The position numbers and the translations under genes were made by a program. Under the pieces are notes generated by a model. The model was not told where the DNA came from and made no database searches. It was given only the letters and a program-made list of their open reading frames with translations. Positions 1-8,138 of a DNA stretch of 64,000 nt are shown piece by piece. The first letter of the stretch is position 1. Each line of letters starts with the position of its first letter. The stretch is from Elusimicrobiales bacterium. Lineage in GTDB: Bacteria > Elusimicrobiota > Elusimicrobia > Elusimicrobiales > UBA9959. The DNA lies in NCBI GenBank assembly GCA_026419335.1, contig JANZZP010000087.1, forward strand, positions 1 to 64,000, given 5' to 3'.

Positions 1-1
1 A

Positions 2-775
2 TCTTTTTTGATAAAACTAACTGAATATGTAAAAAATAAAAATTTAAAAATTAATATAAATAAAATATTTTATGGTGGGGAGTATGTAACTGACGAGATG
101 ATAAAATTTTGGAAGGATGTTTTTGGAAAAAATGTTTTAATTAAATCTGGAGGATATGCGAGTGCTGATGCTGGTGTTATTGGCTTTCAGTGTAGTTATC
201 TTGAAAAAGGGTTTCATCATTTATTTAATAATTCACAGTATTTGGAAATTGTTGATTCAGAGACTTTAAAGCCAACTAAAATAGGAGAAGTTGGTGAGGT
301 TTTAATAACACCACTTGGTAAGAGAAAAATGCCACTTATAAGATATAGAATCGGGGATCTTGCTCGATGGTTAGATTTTAAGTGTAAGTGTGGTAGGAAC
401 GAACCAATTTTTGAGATTGTTGGAAGGTGTGATGATAGAATTCATGCTGGTGGAGCACATATATTTGTATGGGATATACAAAAAGCAATATCTTCTATTG
501 AAGGACTTAGTTTTAATTTTCAGGTTATTATTGATAAAAAAGGTGCAAAAGATATATTAGAAATAATTATTGAATCTGAGAACTGGAAAGAAAGTAAAAA
601 TATAATACCTAAACTTGAACAAAAAATTTTTGAAAATTGCCAAGATTTGTTTGAAAGTATTAGAATGGGTTGGATTGATAAACCTAAAATAAGTATAGTG
701 CCACCTGATACAATTGAAAGAATTAAAAGAACAGGCAAGATAAAAAGAGTTGTTGATAAAAGATTAAAAATTTAA
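2..775 (+). CDS. Phenylacetate-CoA ligase-like (PaaK family) adenylating enzyme, 3' part
   Basis: The frame is open to the left edge of the window, so the N-terminal half with the ATP-binding P-loop is missing. The visible 257 or so residues hold the typical C-terminal half of an acyl-CoA ligase: GEVGEVLITPLG, the RYRIGD motif that binds the adenylate ribose, a CKCGR pair of cysteines seen in PaaK-like enzymes, and the hinge motif GRCDDRIHAGGAHI. Known family members activate an aryl or acyl acid to its AMP ester and then to the CoA thioester in the cytoplasm. The substrate cannot be told from this part. A TTG codon at 8 is not a likely start because homology extends upstream. The stop codon shares the bases TTAA with the convergent gene on the minus strand. 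Confidence 0.8.
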   Translation, partial: SFLIKLTEYVKNKNLKININKIFYGGEYVTDEMIKFWKDVFGKNVLIKSGGYASADAGVIGFQCSYLEKGFHHLFNNSQYLEIVDSETLKPTKIGEVGEVLITPLGKRKMPLIRYRIGDLARWLDFKCKCGRNEPIFEIVGRCDDRIHAGGAHIFVWDIQKAISSIEGLSFNFQVIIDKKGAKDILEIIIESENWKESKNIIPKLEQKIFENCQDLFESIRMGWIDKPKISIVPPDTIERIKRTGKIKRVVDKRLKI

Positions 776-1473
776 TTTTGTCTTGTGTCTTTTTCAGAAA
801 GTATTGATTCTAAAAAATGTCTTGCTATATCTTTTGCTCCAAGTCCAAAAGAAATTCCTACCGCAAGGGCAAAGCCAAGTCCAAGTGATGCAAAAAGTAT
901 ATTTATGCTTGATCTTAAAAGTTTAATATCCAGACCAAGTTGCTCTATAACTATTATACTTGTAAATACTAAAACTACTGCTGCAATTATTTTTGAAAAC
1001 ATCTTTCCGGCTTTAAGATTATTTGCTATTGCTGCGTTATATACTACGTCTTCTATCACTTTTGATATGATTATACCTACAAAACCTATAATTATAGCTG
1101 CTATAACCCTTGGTGTAAATTTTATTATAAATGTTTCCAAAATGCTAGATATAAAACTTAATTTTAAAGATGCTGTTGCTGATGCAATAAATATTAGCAT
1201 AACTATCCAATAAACAACAATCCTAAGTATTTTTGTAGGAGATTTACCAAGACCTATTCTAAAAAGTATTTCATTAATACCAACTTTAGCAGTAAATGTG
1301 TCTAATTTGACTCTTTTCATTAGGTATTCAAATATTGAACTTGTAACCCTAGATAAGAAAAAACCAATTACTATAAATATAAAAGCAGATATTATATTTG
1401 GCAAATAATTTATGGTAACACTCCACATTTTATGAGTAGCTTCTGCAAGCAAATACCCTATTTCATTTACCAT
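772..1473 (-). CDS. MscS-like membrane protein with conserved TM helices, no cytoplasmic channel domain
   Basis: A 233-residue integral membrane protein with about five hydrophobic helices (near residues 20-40, 83-105, 120-140, 158-178 and 187-208). The last one, GLGFALAVGISFGLGAKD, resembles the pore-lining TM3 of MscS channels and the conserved TM-helix repeat family (Pfam PF05552). The soluble beta and alpha/beta domains that follow TM3 in MscS are absent, so it is either a minimal channel or a membrane protein of other function. The start is well supported: an AGGAGG Shine-Dalgarno lies five bases before the ATG. It is transcribed divergently from the glycosyltransferase at 1533 and ends inside the stop of the convergent ligase gene. 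Confidence 0.7.
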   Translation of the reverse strand: MVNEIGYLLAEATHKMWSVTINYLPNIISAFIFIVIGFFLSRVTSSIFEYLMKRVKLDTFTAKVGINEILFRIGLGKSPTKILRIVVYWIVMLIFIASATASLKLSFISSILETFIIKFTPRVIAAIIIGFVGIIISKVIEDVVYNAAIANNLKAGKMFSKIIAAVVLVFTSIIVIEQLGLDIKLLRSSINILFASLGLGFALAVGISFGLGAKDIARHFLESILSEKDTRQN

Positions 1474-1520
1474 AATTCCTCCTCATAAGTTATCTTTTTA
1501 ATAACTCTTTTATAAAATTA

Positions 1521-1526
1521 TATAAT
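1521..1526 (+). promoter_or_regulatory. Candidate -10 box directly before a start codon (possible leaderless transcript)
   Basis: A perfect TATAAT ends six bases before the ATG at 1533, and there is no Shine-Dalgarno. If used, transcription would start at or next to the A of the start codon. No good -35 box is visible, and in DNA this AT-rich the hexamer can occur by chance. Confidence 0.35.
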
Positions 1527-1532
1527 TTCTGT

Positions 1533-2639
1533 ATGGATAAAAAAAGAAATTTTACTAATGTTGGTTTTATATATGGCTATGAACCAAGTGGTCATTTTGT
1601 AGTGGCGAAGGCTGTTTCGGATTTTATTCCAAAGGATATAATGAAATATAAATTTTTTAATCTTTCAGATATTTTTTCTAATGCTGCTAAAATTATAGTT
1701 AAAGGGTATCTTGAAGTAATACAAAAAACTCCAGCTCTTTGGAGTTATCTTTATGATAATCCTTTAATTAGCTTTCTTCATAAAAAATTAGGATTAACTG
1801 CGCCCACTATATATACAAGAAAATTGGAAAAACATATTATTAAAAATTCAATTGATTTTATAGTTTCCACTCATGCTTTTTCATCTATAATTGCTGATAG
1901 AAAAATAATGAAGTTTCGTATTAAAAAGCATATAGGTATAATAACTGATATATATGCACATTCTTTCTGGCCAGATGACCTTGATAAATATTTCGTTCCA
2001 CATTATGAAACATATAAATCTTTGGTTATAAGGGGAATTCATCATTCTAAAATAGAGATTATTGGGATGCCTCTTAGAAAAGAGTTTTATCTTTATTATA
2101 ATCAAAAACATATACGCCTTAAATTAAATATTCAAGATAGATTCAGTTTTTTAATAAGTGGTGGTAGTAAGGGACTTGGTGATATAATTTCAATAATAGA
2201 TGTAATAAAATCTATTAATAAAAAGGTTAATGTGTTTGTTATCTGTGGCTCTAATAAACATTTGTTTATTCAACTTAAAAATTATAAATATTTAGGTAAT
2301 GTTAAAGTTATTCCTTTAGGTTATCATTCAAATATCGCTAAATATTATGCAGCTTGTGATTGTATTATTGGTAAGCCAGGAGGAGTAACTATCTTTGAAA
2401 TTGCCGCTTTTTCAAAACCTTTTATTGTATGGAATGCTTTACCTGGACAAGAAGAGCGAAATAGGGAGTTTTTAAAAAAACATTTTTACGCTATATGTCC
2501 AAAAAATGAAAGAGAATTAAGAATTTCAATTGAGTCTATAATAAATAATAGTGATTTTTATAATAAGTATTCTAAAAATATTTCCATGCTTCATAAAAAA
2601 GATGCTCCTTTTAGGATAATAAGTTATTTAATAGAGTAG
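1533..2639 (+). CDS. MGDG synthase / diacylglycerol glucosyltransferase-like glycosyltransferase (GT28 type)
   Basis: The 368-residue protein has the two-domain GT-B layout of monogalactosyldiacylglycerol synthases and processive diacylglycerol glucosyltransferases. GYEPSGH near residue 15 corresponds to the N-terminal glycine/serine loop, ISGGSKGLGD near 208-217 opens the C-terminal domain, and GKPGGVTIFEIAAFSKPFI near 280-298 is the nucleotide-sugar binding region with its conserved glutamate. Relatives move a hexose from a UDP-sugar to diacylglycerol at the inner face of the membrane. Acceptor and sugar are not determinable here; MurG is a more distant alternative. No Shine-Dalgarno precedes the ATG (see the -10 box just upstream). 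Two tRNA genes follow. Confidence 0.75.
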   Translation: MDKKRNFTNVGFIYGYEPSGHFVVAKAVSDFIPKDIMKYKFFNLSDIFSNAAKIIVKGYLEVIQKTPALWSYLYDNPLISFLHKKLGLTAPTIYTRKLEKHIIKNSIDFIVSTHAFSSIIADRKIMKFRIKKHIGIITDIYAHSFWPDDLDKYFVPHYETYKSLVIRGIHHSKIEIIGMPLRKEFYLYYNQKHIRLKLNIQDRFSFLISGGSKGLGDIISIIDVIKSINKKVNVFVICGSNKHLFIQLKNYKYLGNVKVIPLGYHSNIAKYYAACDCIIGKPGGVTIFEIAAFSKPFIVWNALPGQEERNREFLKKHFYAICPKNERELRISIESIINNSDFYNKYSKNISMLHKKDAPFRIISYLIE

Positions 2640-2697
2640 TTTAGAAAGAAGTTCAAAATAAAATAATGTAAAATATATAGATAAGATCTTTATTTAT

Positions 2698-2769
2698 CGG
2701 GGAGTGGCTCAGTGGTAGAGCGCTCGCTTGGGGTGCGAGAGGCCCAGGGTTCGATTCCCTGCTCCCCGA
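2698..2769 (+). tRNA. tRNA-Pro (anticodon GGG)
   Basis: A complete cloverleaf can be folded: acceptor stem CGGGGAG/CTCCCCG, D-stem GCTC/GAGC, anticodon stem CTCGC/GCGAG with loop TTGGGGT (anticodon GGG at 2730-2732), and T-arm CAGGG-TTCGATT-CCCTG. The discriminator base is A at 2769. The CCA end is not encoded. Confidence 0.95.
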
Positions 2770-2846
2770 GGTTCTTTTATTTTATTAGAAGTTGAAAATA
2801 TATAAATATAAAGTTTGATTTTTTATATTTTAAAAAATTATTATTG

Positions 2847-2922
2847 CGGGGCGTAGCTCAGATGGCTTGAGAGCGCTTGGTTCGGGACCAAGAGGCCGCC
2901 GGTTCAAATCCGGCCGCCCCGA
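2847..2922 (+). tRNA. tRNA-Pro (anticodon CGG)
   Basis: Acceptor stem CGGGGCG/CGCCCCG, D-stem GCTC/GAGC, anticodon stem CTTGG/CCAAG with loop TTCGGGA (anticodon CGG at 2883-2885), and T-arm GCCGG-TTCAAAT-CCGGC. Discriminator A, no encoded CCA. It lies 77 bases after the first tRNA-Pro and 13 bases before the next start codon, so the DUF1284 gene is probably co-transcribed with it. Confidence 0.95.
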
Positions 2923-2935
2923 AGTTGAAATATTT

Positions 2936-3334
2936 ATGACTATAAAAATCAGAGGACATCACTTTTTATGTATAGAAGGCTTTGAAGGTAAAGGATATTC
3001 ACAAGCATTTATAGAAAATATGAAAAATATTATAGAGATGCTTAGAAAAAATCCATTGGTTATACCAGTGTTATGTATAGATGATATATGTAAATGTTGT
3101 CCTAAACTTGGAAATAATAAATGTATTAATGAAAAAGGAGGAGATGAGTATGTAATAGAGATGGATAGAAATTTTTATCAGAAGACAAAACTAGATGTTA
3201 ATTCAGTTTATAGTTATAAAGATATTAAAAGAATTATTTATGATGTTTTTAAAACTAAAAGTGATTTAGAAGGTATATGTGATAAATGTTCTTGGAATAA
3301 TATATGTAGGTGGTATAGATTAAGAGATGATTAG
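2936..3334 (+). CDS. DUF1284 domain protein
   Basis: A 132-residue soluble protein. It opens with IKIRGHHFLCIEGFEGKGYS and continues with VLCIDDICKCCPKLGNNKC, the cysteine-rich core that defines DUF1284. More cysteines follow near the C terminus (ICDKCSWNNIC). The spacing of cysteines suggests a metal or iron-sulfur site, but the family has no established function. The reading frame is open upstream into the tRNA-Pro gene. I take the ATG at 2936 because homology starts there and an earlier start would lie in the tRNA. Its stop overlaps the stop of the convergent hydrolase gene by four bases. Confidence 0.75.
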   Translation: MTIKIRGHHFLCIEGFEGKGYSQAFIENMKNIIEMLRKNPLVIPVLCIDDICKCCPKLGNNKCINEKGGDEYVIEMDRNFYQKTKLDVNSVYSYKDIKRIIYDVFKTKSDLEGICDKCSWNNICRWYRLRDD

Positions 3335-4029
3335 TTTTTAATCCAGTATATTAATCTTGAAATGTAATTAATACCATCATTTGGCTCATTAAAAATCTCT
3401 ACTCCATGCCCTTTTTCTGCTGTTATAATATCAAATGTTGTTTTTCTTTTTAATATTATATCTATAAATATTTTTGTGCTTTCGAATGAATATGTATCTT
3501 GTTTAGATACTATAAAGAAAATCTTAGATTTTGTTTTCTCAAATATATTTTTTATTTCATATATTGTGTATTTCAACCCTGCAGATAATAATATAATTTT
3601 TTCTGATTTGTTAAAAAAATAAGTCATAGCAAGATTTGCTCCAATGCTTGCTCCTATTGGTATAATTTTTAGGTTTGGGTAATTTTGTTTTATATGTTTA
3701 TATACACTATCTAAATCATTTGTGAAGCTTTTTAAGTCATATAATGATAAGTTAGGATACTTAACTTTACCATAACTACATTTTATTGAATTTCCATGCC
3801 CTCTTAAATCTAAGGATATATAGGATAGTTTTTCTTTTTCTAAATAGGTATTTAATAAATTCCATTCTTTTTTATCAGATCCAAGTCCATGTATTTCAAA
3901 AACTATTATTTTACTTGTAGTAGATATATTTATTATTGTTGAAATAGAACAACCATCTTTTGTTAAAATGAATTTTTCAGTTTCTAATGATGATAAATAA
4001 ATATTTATTAAAAATATTACAAATATCAT
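3331..4029 (-). CDS. Exported alpha/beta-hydrolase fold protein
   Basis: A 232-residue protein with a short hydrophobic N terminus (about residues 1-14) that could be a signal peptide or anchor. The fold is recognised by the oxyanion-loop motif EIHGLGSDKKEW, the nucleophile elbow GASIGAN (serine near residue 124), a later aspartate in SKQDTYSF and a histidine in KGHGVEIF. This completes a Ser-Asp-His triad. DLRGHGNS is also typical. The substrate is unknown (esterase, lipase or acyl hydrolase). It is divergent from hypC; the 76 bases between them must hold both promoters. Confidence 0.7.
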   Translation of the reverse strand: MIFVIFLINIYLSSLETEKFILTKDGCSISTIINISTTSKIIVFEIHGLGSDKKEWNLLNTYLEKEKLSYISLDLRGHGNSIKCSYGKVKYPNLSLYDLKSFTNDLDSVYKHIKQNYPNLKIIPIGASIGANLAMTYFFNKSEKIILLSAGLKYTIYEIKNIFEKTKSKIFFIVSKQDTYSFESTKIFIDIILKRKTTFDIITAEKGHGVEIFNEPNDGINYISRLIYWIKN

Positions 4030-4051
4030 AAATAAATTATAACATGATATC

Positions 4052-4068
4052 AGTTAATTTGACTAACT
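4052..4068. promoter_or_regulatory. Candidate LysR-type operator (T-N11-A dyad) before hypC
   Basis: The dyad AGTTA-N7-TAACT fits the T-N11-A rule for LysR-family binding sites (T at 4054, A at 4066). It lies 38 bases before the hypC start, and the operon it precedes encodes a LysR protein. It also overlaps a TTGACT (4059-4064) that could act as a -35 box. The assignment rests on pattern and context only. Confidence 0.35.
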
Positions 4069-4105
4069 ATTATAAGTTTTACTAATATTTAATTAGAGGA
4101 GTATT

Positions 4106-4327
4106 ATGTGCCTTTCCATTCCAGCAAAAGTTATTAAAATTGAAGGAAATAATGTTGTTGTGGATTTTGGAGGTAGTCAAAAGACAGTTTCAAAGGTTCT
4201 TTTCCCTGATATATCTGTAGGTGATTATGTTTTAGTTCATGCAGGATTTATTATTCAAAAACTTGATAGAGATGAAGCATTAAAAACTCTTGATACTTTT
4301 AAAAGAATTTATGATTCGAACAAGTAA
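4106..4327 (+). CDS. hypC: Hydrogenase maturation chaperone HypC
   Basis: A 73-residue HypC/HupF family protein. It starts MCLSIPAKVI; Cys2 is the essential residue that binds the iron of the Fe(CN)2CO unit and the hydrogenase large-subunit precursor. The beta-barrel core with VVDFGG and GDYVLVHAGFIIQKLD is intact and of usual length. An AGAGGAG ribosome-binding site lies about six bases before the ATG. It is first in the hyp operon and overlaps hypD by 17 bases, consistent with its working as a HypCD complex. Confidence 0.95.
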   Translation: MCLSIPAKVIKIEGNNVVVDFGGSQKTVSKVLFPDISVGDYVLVHAGFIIQKLDRDEALKTLDTFKRIYDSNK

Positions 4328-5438
4328 AATTTTTTCTTCATCTGTATGGTCTAATTCTAAAATAGCAAATGAAATAGTTCAATCAATAAAACAAAAAGCA
4401 TCTATTTTTAGAAAAAAATACTCAAGGAATATATCTATAATGGAAGTTTGTGGTACTCATACAATGGCTATAGCAAGGAGTGGTATAAGAGATACTGTTT
4501 CTAACTATGTTAATCTTGTTTCAGGTCCGGGATGTCCTGTATGTGTTACGTCACAGGGTGAGGTTGATTCAATTATTAAGTTGGCTGAAGGAAATGATGT
4601 TATAGTCACGACATTTGGTGATATGATGAAGGTGAAAGGAACTTTGGGAAAAAGTTTATCTTCACTTAGATTATTAAATAAAGATGTTAGAGTTGTTTAT
4701 TCAGCTATGGATGCGATAAATATTGCTTGTGAAAATCCATCTAAAGAAGTTGTTTTTGTTGGGGTTGGCTTTGAAACTACTGCTCCTACTATTGCTGCTT
4801 CAGTTAAGTATGCTTATGAAAATAATATAAAAAATTTTAGTGTTACTCCTTTTTTTAAATTAGTACCTCCTGCTTTAAAATATTTAGTTGATTTTAAAAT
4901 AGGAATTATAGATGGATTTATACTGCCTGGACATGTTAGTGTTATAATCGGAACTAAATCATATGAGTTTTTAAGAGAATATAATATACCTTCAGTTATA
5001 TCTGGTTTTGAACCGCTTGATATTTTAAGAAGTATTGATTTATTAATTGAAAAAAAATTAAATGGGAAAAATGAAATTACGACTGAATATAGTAGAGCTG
5101 TAAATTATAATGGCAATCAATATGCAATGGAGATTATGAAAGAAGTATTTAGTATTGTGGATGCGAAATGGAGAGCAGTTGGAGTTATTAAATCTTCAGG
5201 ATATAAGTTTTCAAAAAAATATATATCTTTTGATGCTTTGAAAAGATTTAGTATTAAAGTTAAAGATTCTTCTGAACCCAAAGGTTGTTTATGTGGTATG
5301 ATTTTGTTAGGATTAAAAAAACCATCTGATTGCCCATTATTTGGAAAAAAATGTAAGCCAGAAGATGCTGTTGGTCCTTGTATGGTTTCATCTGAAGGAG
5401 CTTGTGCAGCTTGGTATAAATATGGAGTAAAAAAATGA
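4311..5438 (+). CDS. hypD: Hydrogenase Fe-cyanide maturation protein HypD
   Basis: The 375-residue protein carries the invariant HypD motifs: EVCGTHTMAIARSGI with the active-site cysteine, GPGCPVCVT, GFETTAPT, and LPGHVSVIIG. The C-terminal cysteine cluster CLCGMILLG...DCPLFGKKC...GPCMVSSEGAC holds the [4Fe-4S] cluster. HypD with HypC assembles Fe(CN)2CO before transfer to the hydrogenase large subunit. I chose the ATG at 4311, which begins inside hypC; a TTG at 4290 in the same frame is less likely. The gene ends in an ATGA overlap with the lysR gene, so the two are probably translationally coupled. Confidence 0.95.
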   Translation: MIRTSKIFSSSVWSNSKIANEIVQSIKQKASIFRKKYSRNISIMEVCGTHTMAIARSGIRDTVSNYVNLVSGPGCPVCVTSQGEVDSIIKLAEGNDVIVTTFGDMMKVKGTLGKSLSSLRLLNKDVRVVYSAMDAINIACENPSKEVVFVGVGFETTAPTIAASVKYAYENNIKNFSVTPFFKLVPPALKYLVDFKIGIIDGFILPGHVSVIIGTKSYEFLREYNIPSVISGFEPLDILRSIDLLIEKKLNGKNEITTEYSRAVNYNGNQYAMEIMKEVFSIVDAKWRAVGVIKSSGYKFSKKYISFDALKRFSIKVKDSSEPKGCLCGMILLGLKKPSDCPLFGKKCKPEDAVGPCMVSSEGACAAWYKYGVKK

Positions 5439-6331
5439 ATATAGAAACATTAAAAATGTTTAAAGATCTTATTGATACACAGAATTTTACAAAAGCAGCA
5501 GAGTTGAATTTTGTAACTCAATCTGCTGTAAGTCAACACATGAAAAAATTAGAGATAATATTCAAAACTAAACTATTTCTTAAAAAAAATGAAAGACTTG
5601 AACTTACAGAAACTGGAAAGATAGTGTATGAATATTCATCTGAAATAGTTTCAAAATATAATGAAATGCTTGAAAAAATAAATTCAAATTTCAATAAGTC
5701 TATAATAGGTGAAGTTAGGATTTCATCTATATATAGCGTGGGGATATATTCACTTGGGAGTTATATAAGAGAATTTATGTCTATTAATCCTACTATTAAA
5801 ATTAGTTTAAATTACATGGAATGGGAAGAAGTAATAGAGAAGGTAATAAAAGGGGAATCTGATATTGGATTTGTTGCCTGTAAAAGTGTTAATGATCATA
5901 ATCTTTCTTCTATACCAGTAGCAGAGGAAGAACTTGTTTTAGTAACGCCGAATTCATTTAAAATTGGTGAAAAAAAAATAGTTCCAATGTATTATATTTC
6001 TTCACTTAAACTTGTATTTTTTGAGAGAAACACACCATCAAGAAAGTTCATCGATAATATTCTGAAAAGAAATAATATAAGGTTAAATATAACTATGGAG
6101 CTAAATAATATTGATACTATAAAAGCAGCAGTTATGTCTAATGCTGGATTTTCTATTCTTCCTATAAATTCTGTAATAGAAGATGAGAAAAATTCAAGAC
6201 TTAAGTTTTATAGATTTACTACTCCACTGTATAGAACTATATATATGATTTATAATAAGAGGAAAAAATTTAGTAAAGAAGTAAGCAAATTTATGAATTT
6301 TATACTTTCTAAGAGGAAGGAGAATAAATAG
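5435..6331 (+). CDS. LysR-family transcriptional regulator inside the hyp operon
   Basis: The 298-residue length is standard for the family. Residues 1-60 form the winged helix-turn-helix (FTKAAELNFVTQSAVSQHMKKLE). The rest is the periplasmic-binding-protein-like effector domain, with LVLVTPNSF and a C-terminal hinge region. LysR proteins usually bind T-N11-A sites and respond to a small molecule. Here the gene is wedged between hypD and hypE with overlaps of four and one bases. That suggests it controls hydrogenase maturation or the hydrogenase itself; the ligand is unknown. It is related in general form to CysB/CbbR-type regulators, but I cannot place it in a named subgroup. Confidence 0.9.
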   Translation: MNIETLKMFKDLIDTQNFTKAAELNFVTQSAVSQHMKKLEIIFKTKLFLKKNERLELTETGKIVYEYSSEIVSKYNEMLEKINSNFNKSIIGEVRISSIYSVGIYSLGSYIREFMSINPTIKISLNYMEWEEVIEKVIKGESDIGFVACKSVNDHNLSSIPVAEEELVLVTPNSFKIGEKKIVPMYYISSLKLVFFERNTPSRKFIDNILKRNNIRLNITMELNNIDTIKAAVMSNAGFSILPINSVIEDEKNSRLKFYRFTTPLYRTIYMIYNKRKKFSKEVSKFMNFILSKRKENK

Positions 6332-7335
6332 TGATGAAGAATTTGATAAAAATGGAACATGGAAGTGGTGGGAAACTTACTTTTGAATTAATAAAAGATG
6401 TATTTCTTAAAGAACTGAGAATATCTAAGTCAGAATATATATTTGAAGATTCATATGTTTTTAAGAAAAATAATCAAAAAATTGCCTTTACTACTGATTC
6501 ATATGTGGTCAGTCCATTATTTTTTCCTGGTGGAGATATAGGAAGATTATCTATATGTGGTACAGTCAATGATTTAGCAGTTAGTGGAGCTATTCCTTAT
6601 GTAATTTCTGCTGGCTTTATTATAGAAGAAGGATTTGAGATTGAAAATTTAAAGAAAATAGTTAGTTCAATGAAGAAGGCGTGTGATGAGGCTAATGTAA
6701 AGATTGTTTGTGGTGATACTAAAGTGGTAGAAAAGGGAAAAGCTGATGGAGTTTTTATAAATACCACTGGCATAGGTTTTTTTGATAAAAATTTAGATTT
6801 TTCTTATAGAAATGTTAAACCAGGTGATTTGCTTATTATAAATGGTGAGATTGCTGCACATGGTATTGCTGTTATGAATGAAAGGCATAAGCTTGGAATA
6901 AAAGGAAATATTAAAAGTGATGTTTCTCCTTTAAATGGGCTTATTTCAACAATAAAAGATATTCCTGGAATAAGATGTATTAAAGATTTAACAAGAGGAG
7001 GTCTTGCGGAAGGGGTTATTGAAATTTCGTCATCTTGTGGTTTTGGAATAGAGATTGAAGAAACATCGGTACCTATAAATAAATCAGTCAAATCTGCTTG
7101 TGAGATTTTGGGAATAGATCCATTATATGTTGCTAACGAGGGAAAAATTGTTGTTATTGTTGATAGTAAATATGGAGATAAGTTAATAGGGAGAATGAAA
7201 AAACATTATTATGGTAAGAAAGCTGTTATTATTGGTAGAGTTTTGCCTGATAGTGGAGTTTATATTAGATCAATTTCAGGTATGCGAAGGATGATTATAA
7301 GTGTAAGTGGTGAACAGTTACCAAGGATATGTTGA
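6331..7335 (+). CDS. hypE: Hydrogenase maturation carbamoyl dehydratase HypE
   Basis: A 334-residue HypE of the PurM/AIRS fold. N-terminal MEHGSGGK and FTTDSYVVSPLFFPGGDIG form the ATP site, with GDTKVVEKG and KDLTRGGLAEG further on. The protein ends exactly in PRIC; the C-terminal cysteine is the residue that receives the carbamoyl group from HypF and is dehydrated to thiocyanate. An AGGAAGGAG site sits before the start; GTG at 6331 and ATG at 6334 are both possible. It overlaps the lysR stop by one base and the following membrane gene by seven. Confidence 0.95.
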   Translation: MMKNLIKMEHGSGGKLTFELIKDVFLKELRISKSEYIFEDSYVFKKNNQKIAFTTDSYVVSPLFFPGGDIGRLSICGTVNDLAVSGAIPYVISAGFIIEEGFEIENLKKIVSSMKKACDEANVKIVCGDTKVVEKGKADGVFINTTGIGFFDKNLDFSYRNVKPGDLLIINGEIAAHGIAVMNERHKLGIKGNIKSDVSPLNGLISTIKDIPGIRCIKDLTRGGLAEGVIEISSSCGFGIEIEETSVPINKSVKSACEILGIDPLYVANEGKIVVIVDSKYGDKLIGRMKKHYYGKKAVIIGRVLPDSGVYIRSISGMRRMIISVSGEQLPRIC

Positions 7336-8138
7336 AAAAAGTAATTTATATATTTGCTTCTTTTATCATTTCAATATTTTTAGCCTTTTTTCAGAGAATA
7401 ACAGGACCGACATATCCAGTAAAGGGGTCTGTTGTTCTTTATACTAATAATATAAAATATTTTTTTCCAAGAAGTTGTACTATAAAAGAACAAAAATGTC
7501 TTGCAGTTATAGATTCTAATTTTGGAGAATTTTATGTTAGATATAAGAGATATGAAATGAATGAAGAATCTAAAATTATTAACTTTAAGTTTATAGACTC
7601 TGATAAAAAATTTATAGCTAGAATTCCTACAAATTTTCCACCAGCTGCTAAGATTGAATATAATGTTTATACTAAAGTTGGAGAAAATGAGTTTAAAATA
7701 AATAAAAAAAATGTTATTTTAAGATTTAAAAATGAAGTTGATAATTGGATTTTAATTATACATATAGTTATGATGTTTGGTTCATTAGTGTTAAGTTTAT
7801 ATATATTTTTTGGTGTTATTTTTGATAAAAAATATTCTTATTTGTTGTTATATGTTAATTGGATTTTGATTTTAATTGGTGGGTTTATATTTGGAGGGTT
7901 ATTACAAAAACAAGCTTTTGGACTATGGTGGAGTGGGTTTCCGTTAGGTTATGATATAACAGATAATAAAACTCTTATAGTTTTTTTGTCTTGGAGTGTT
8001 GCTTTATTGTTTTCTCTAAGAAAAAAGGATGCATCTAAATATATAGTTTTTTCTTCTATAATTATGATACTTTCATATTTGATTCCTCATAGTTTATTTG
8101 GCAGTGAGTATGATTATTTAAACGAAAAAATTAAATGA
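7329..8138 (+). CDS. Uncharacterised membrane protein between hypE and hypF
   Basis: I do not recognise a named family with confidence. The 269-residue protein has an N-terminal membrane segment (about 5-22), then an extracytoplasmic, probably beta-rich domain of about 110 residues. Four further membrane helices follow near 140-162, 170-192, 210-230 and 238-252. Between helices sits GLLQKQAFGLWWSGFPLGYDITDNKTLIV, whose paired tryptophans and charged residues look conserved and functional. The gene overlaps hypE by seven bases and hypF by four, so it is locked into the maturation operon. A role in membrane attachment, metal handling or redox coupling of the hydrogenase is possible but unproven. 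Confidence 0.55.
   Translation: MLKKVIYIFASFIISIFLAFFQRITGPTYPVKGSVVLYTNNIKYFFPRSCTIKEQKCLAVIDSNFGEFYVRYKRYEMNEESKIINFKFIDSDKKFIARIPTNFPPAAKIEYNVYTKVGENEFKINKKNVILRFKNEVDNWILIIHIVMMFGSLVLSLYIFFGVIFDKKYSYLLLYVNWILILIGGFIFGGLLQKQAFGLWWSGFPLGYDITDNKTLIVFLSWSVALLFSLRKKDASKYIVFSSIIMILSYLIPHSLFGSEYDYLNEKIK

Noticed and set aside
785..1213. 142-residue plus-strand open frame
   Set aside because: Antisense shadow of the minus-strand membrane gene, which has a strong ribosome-binding site and hydrophobic helices.
2867..2935. N-terminal extension of the DUF1284 gene
   Set aside because: It runs through the tRNA-Pro gene; family homology begins at the ATG at 2936.
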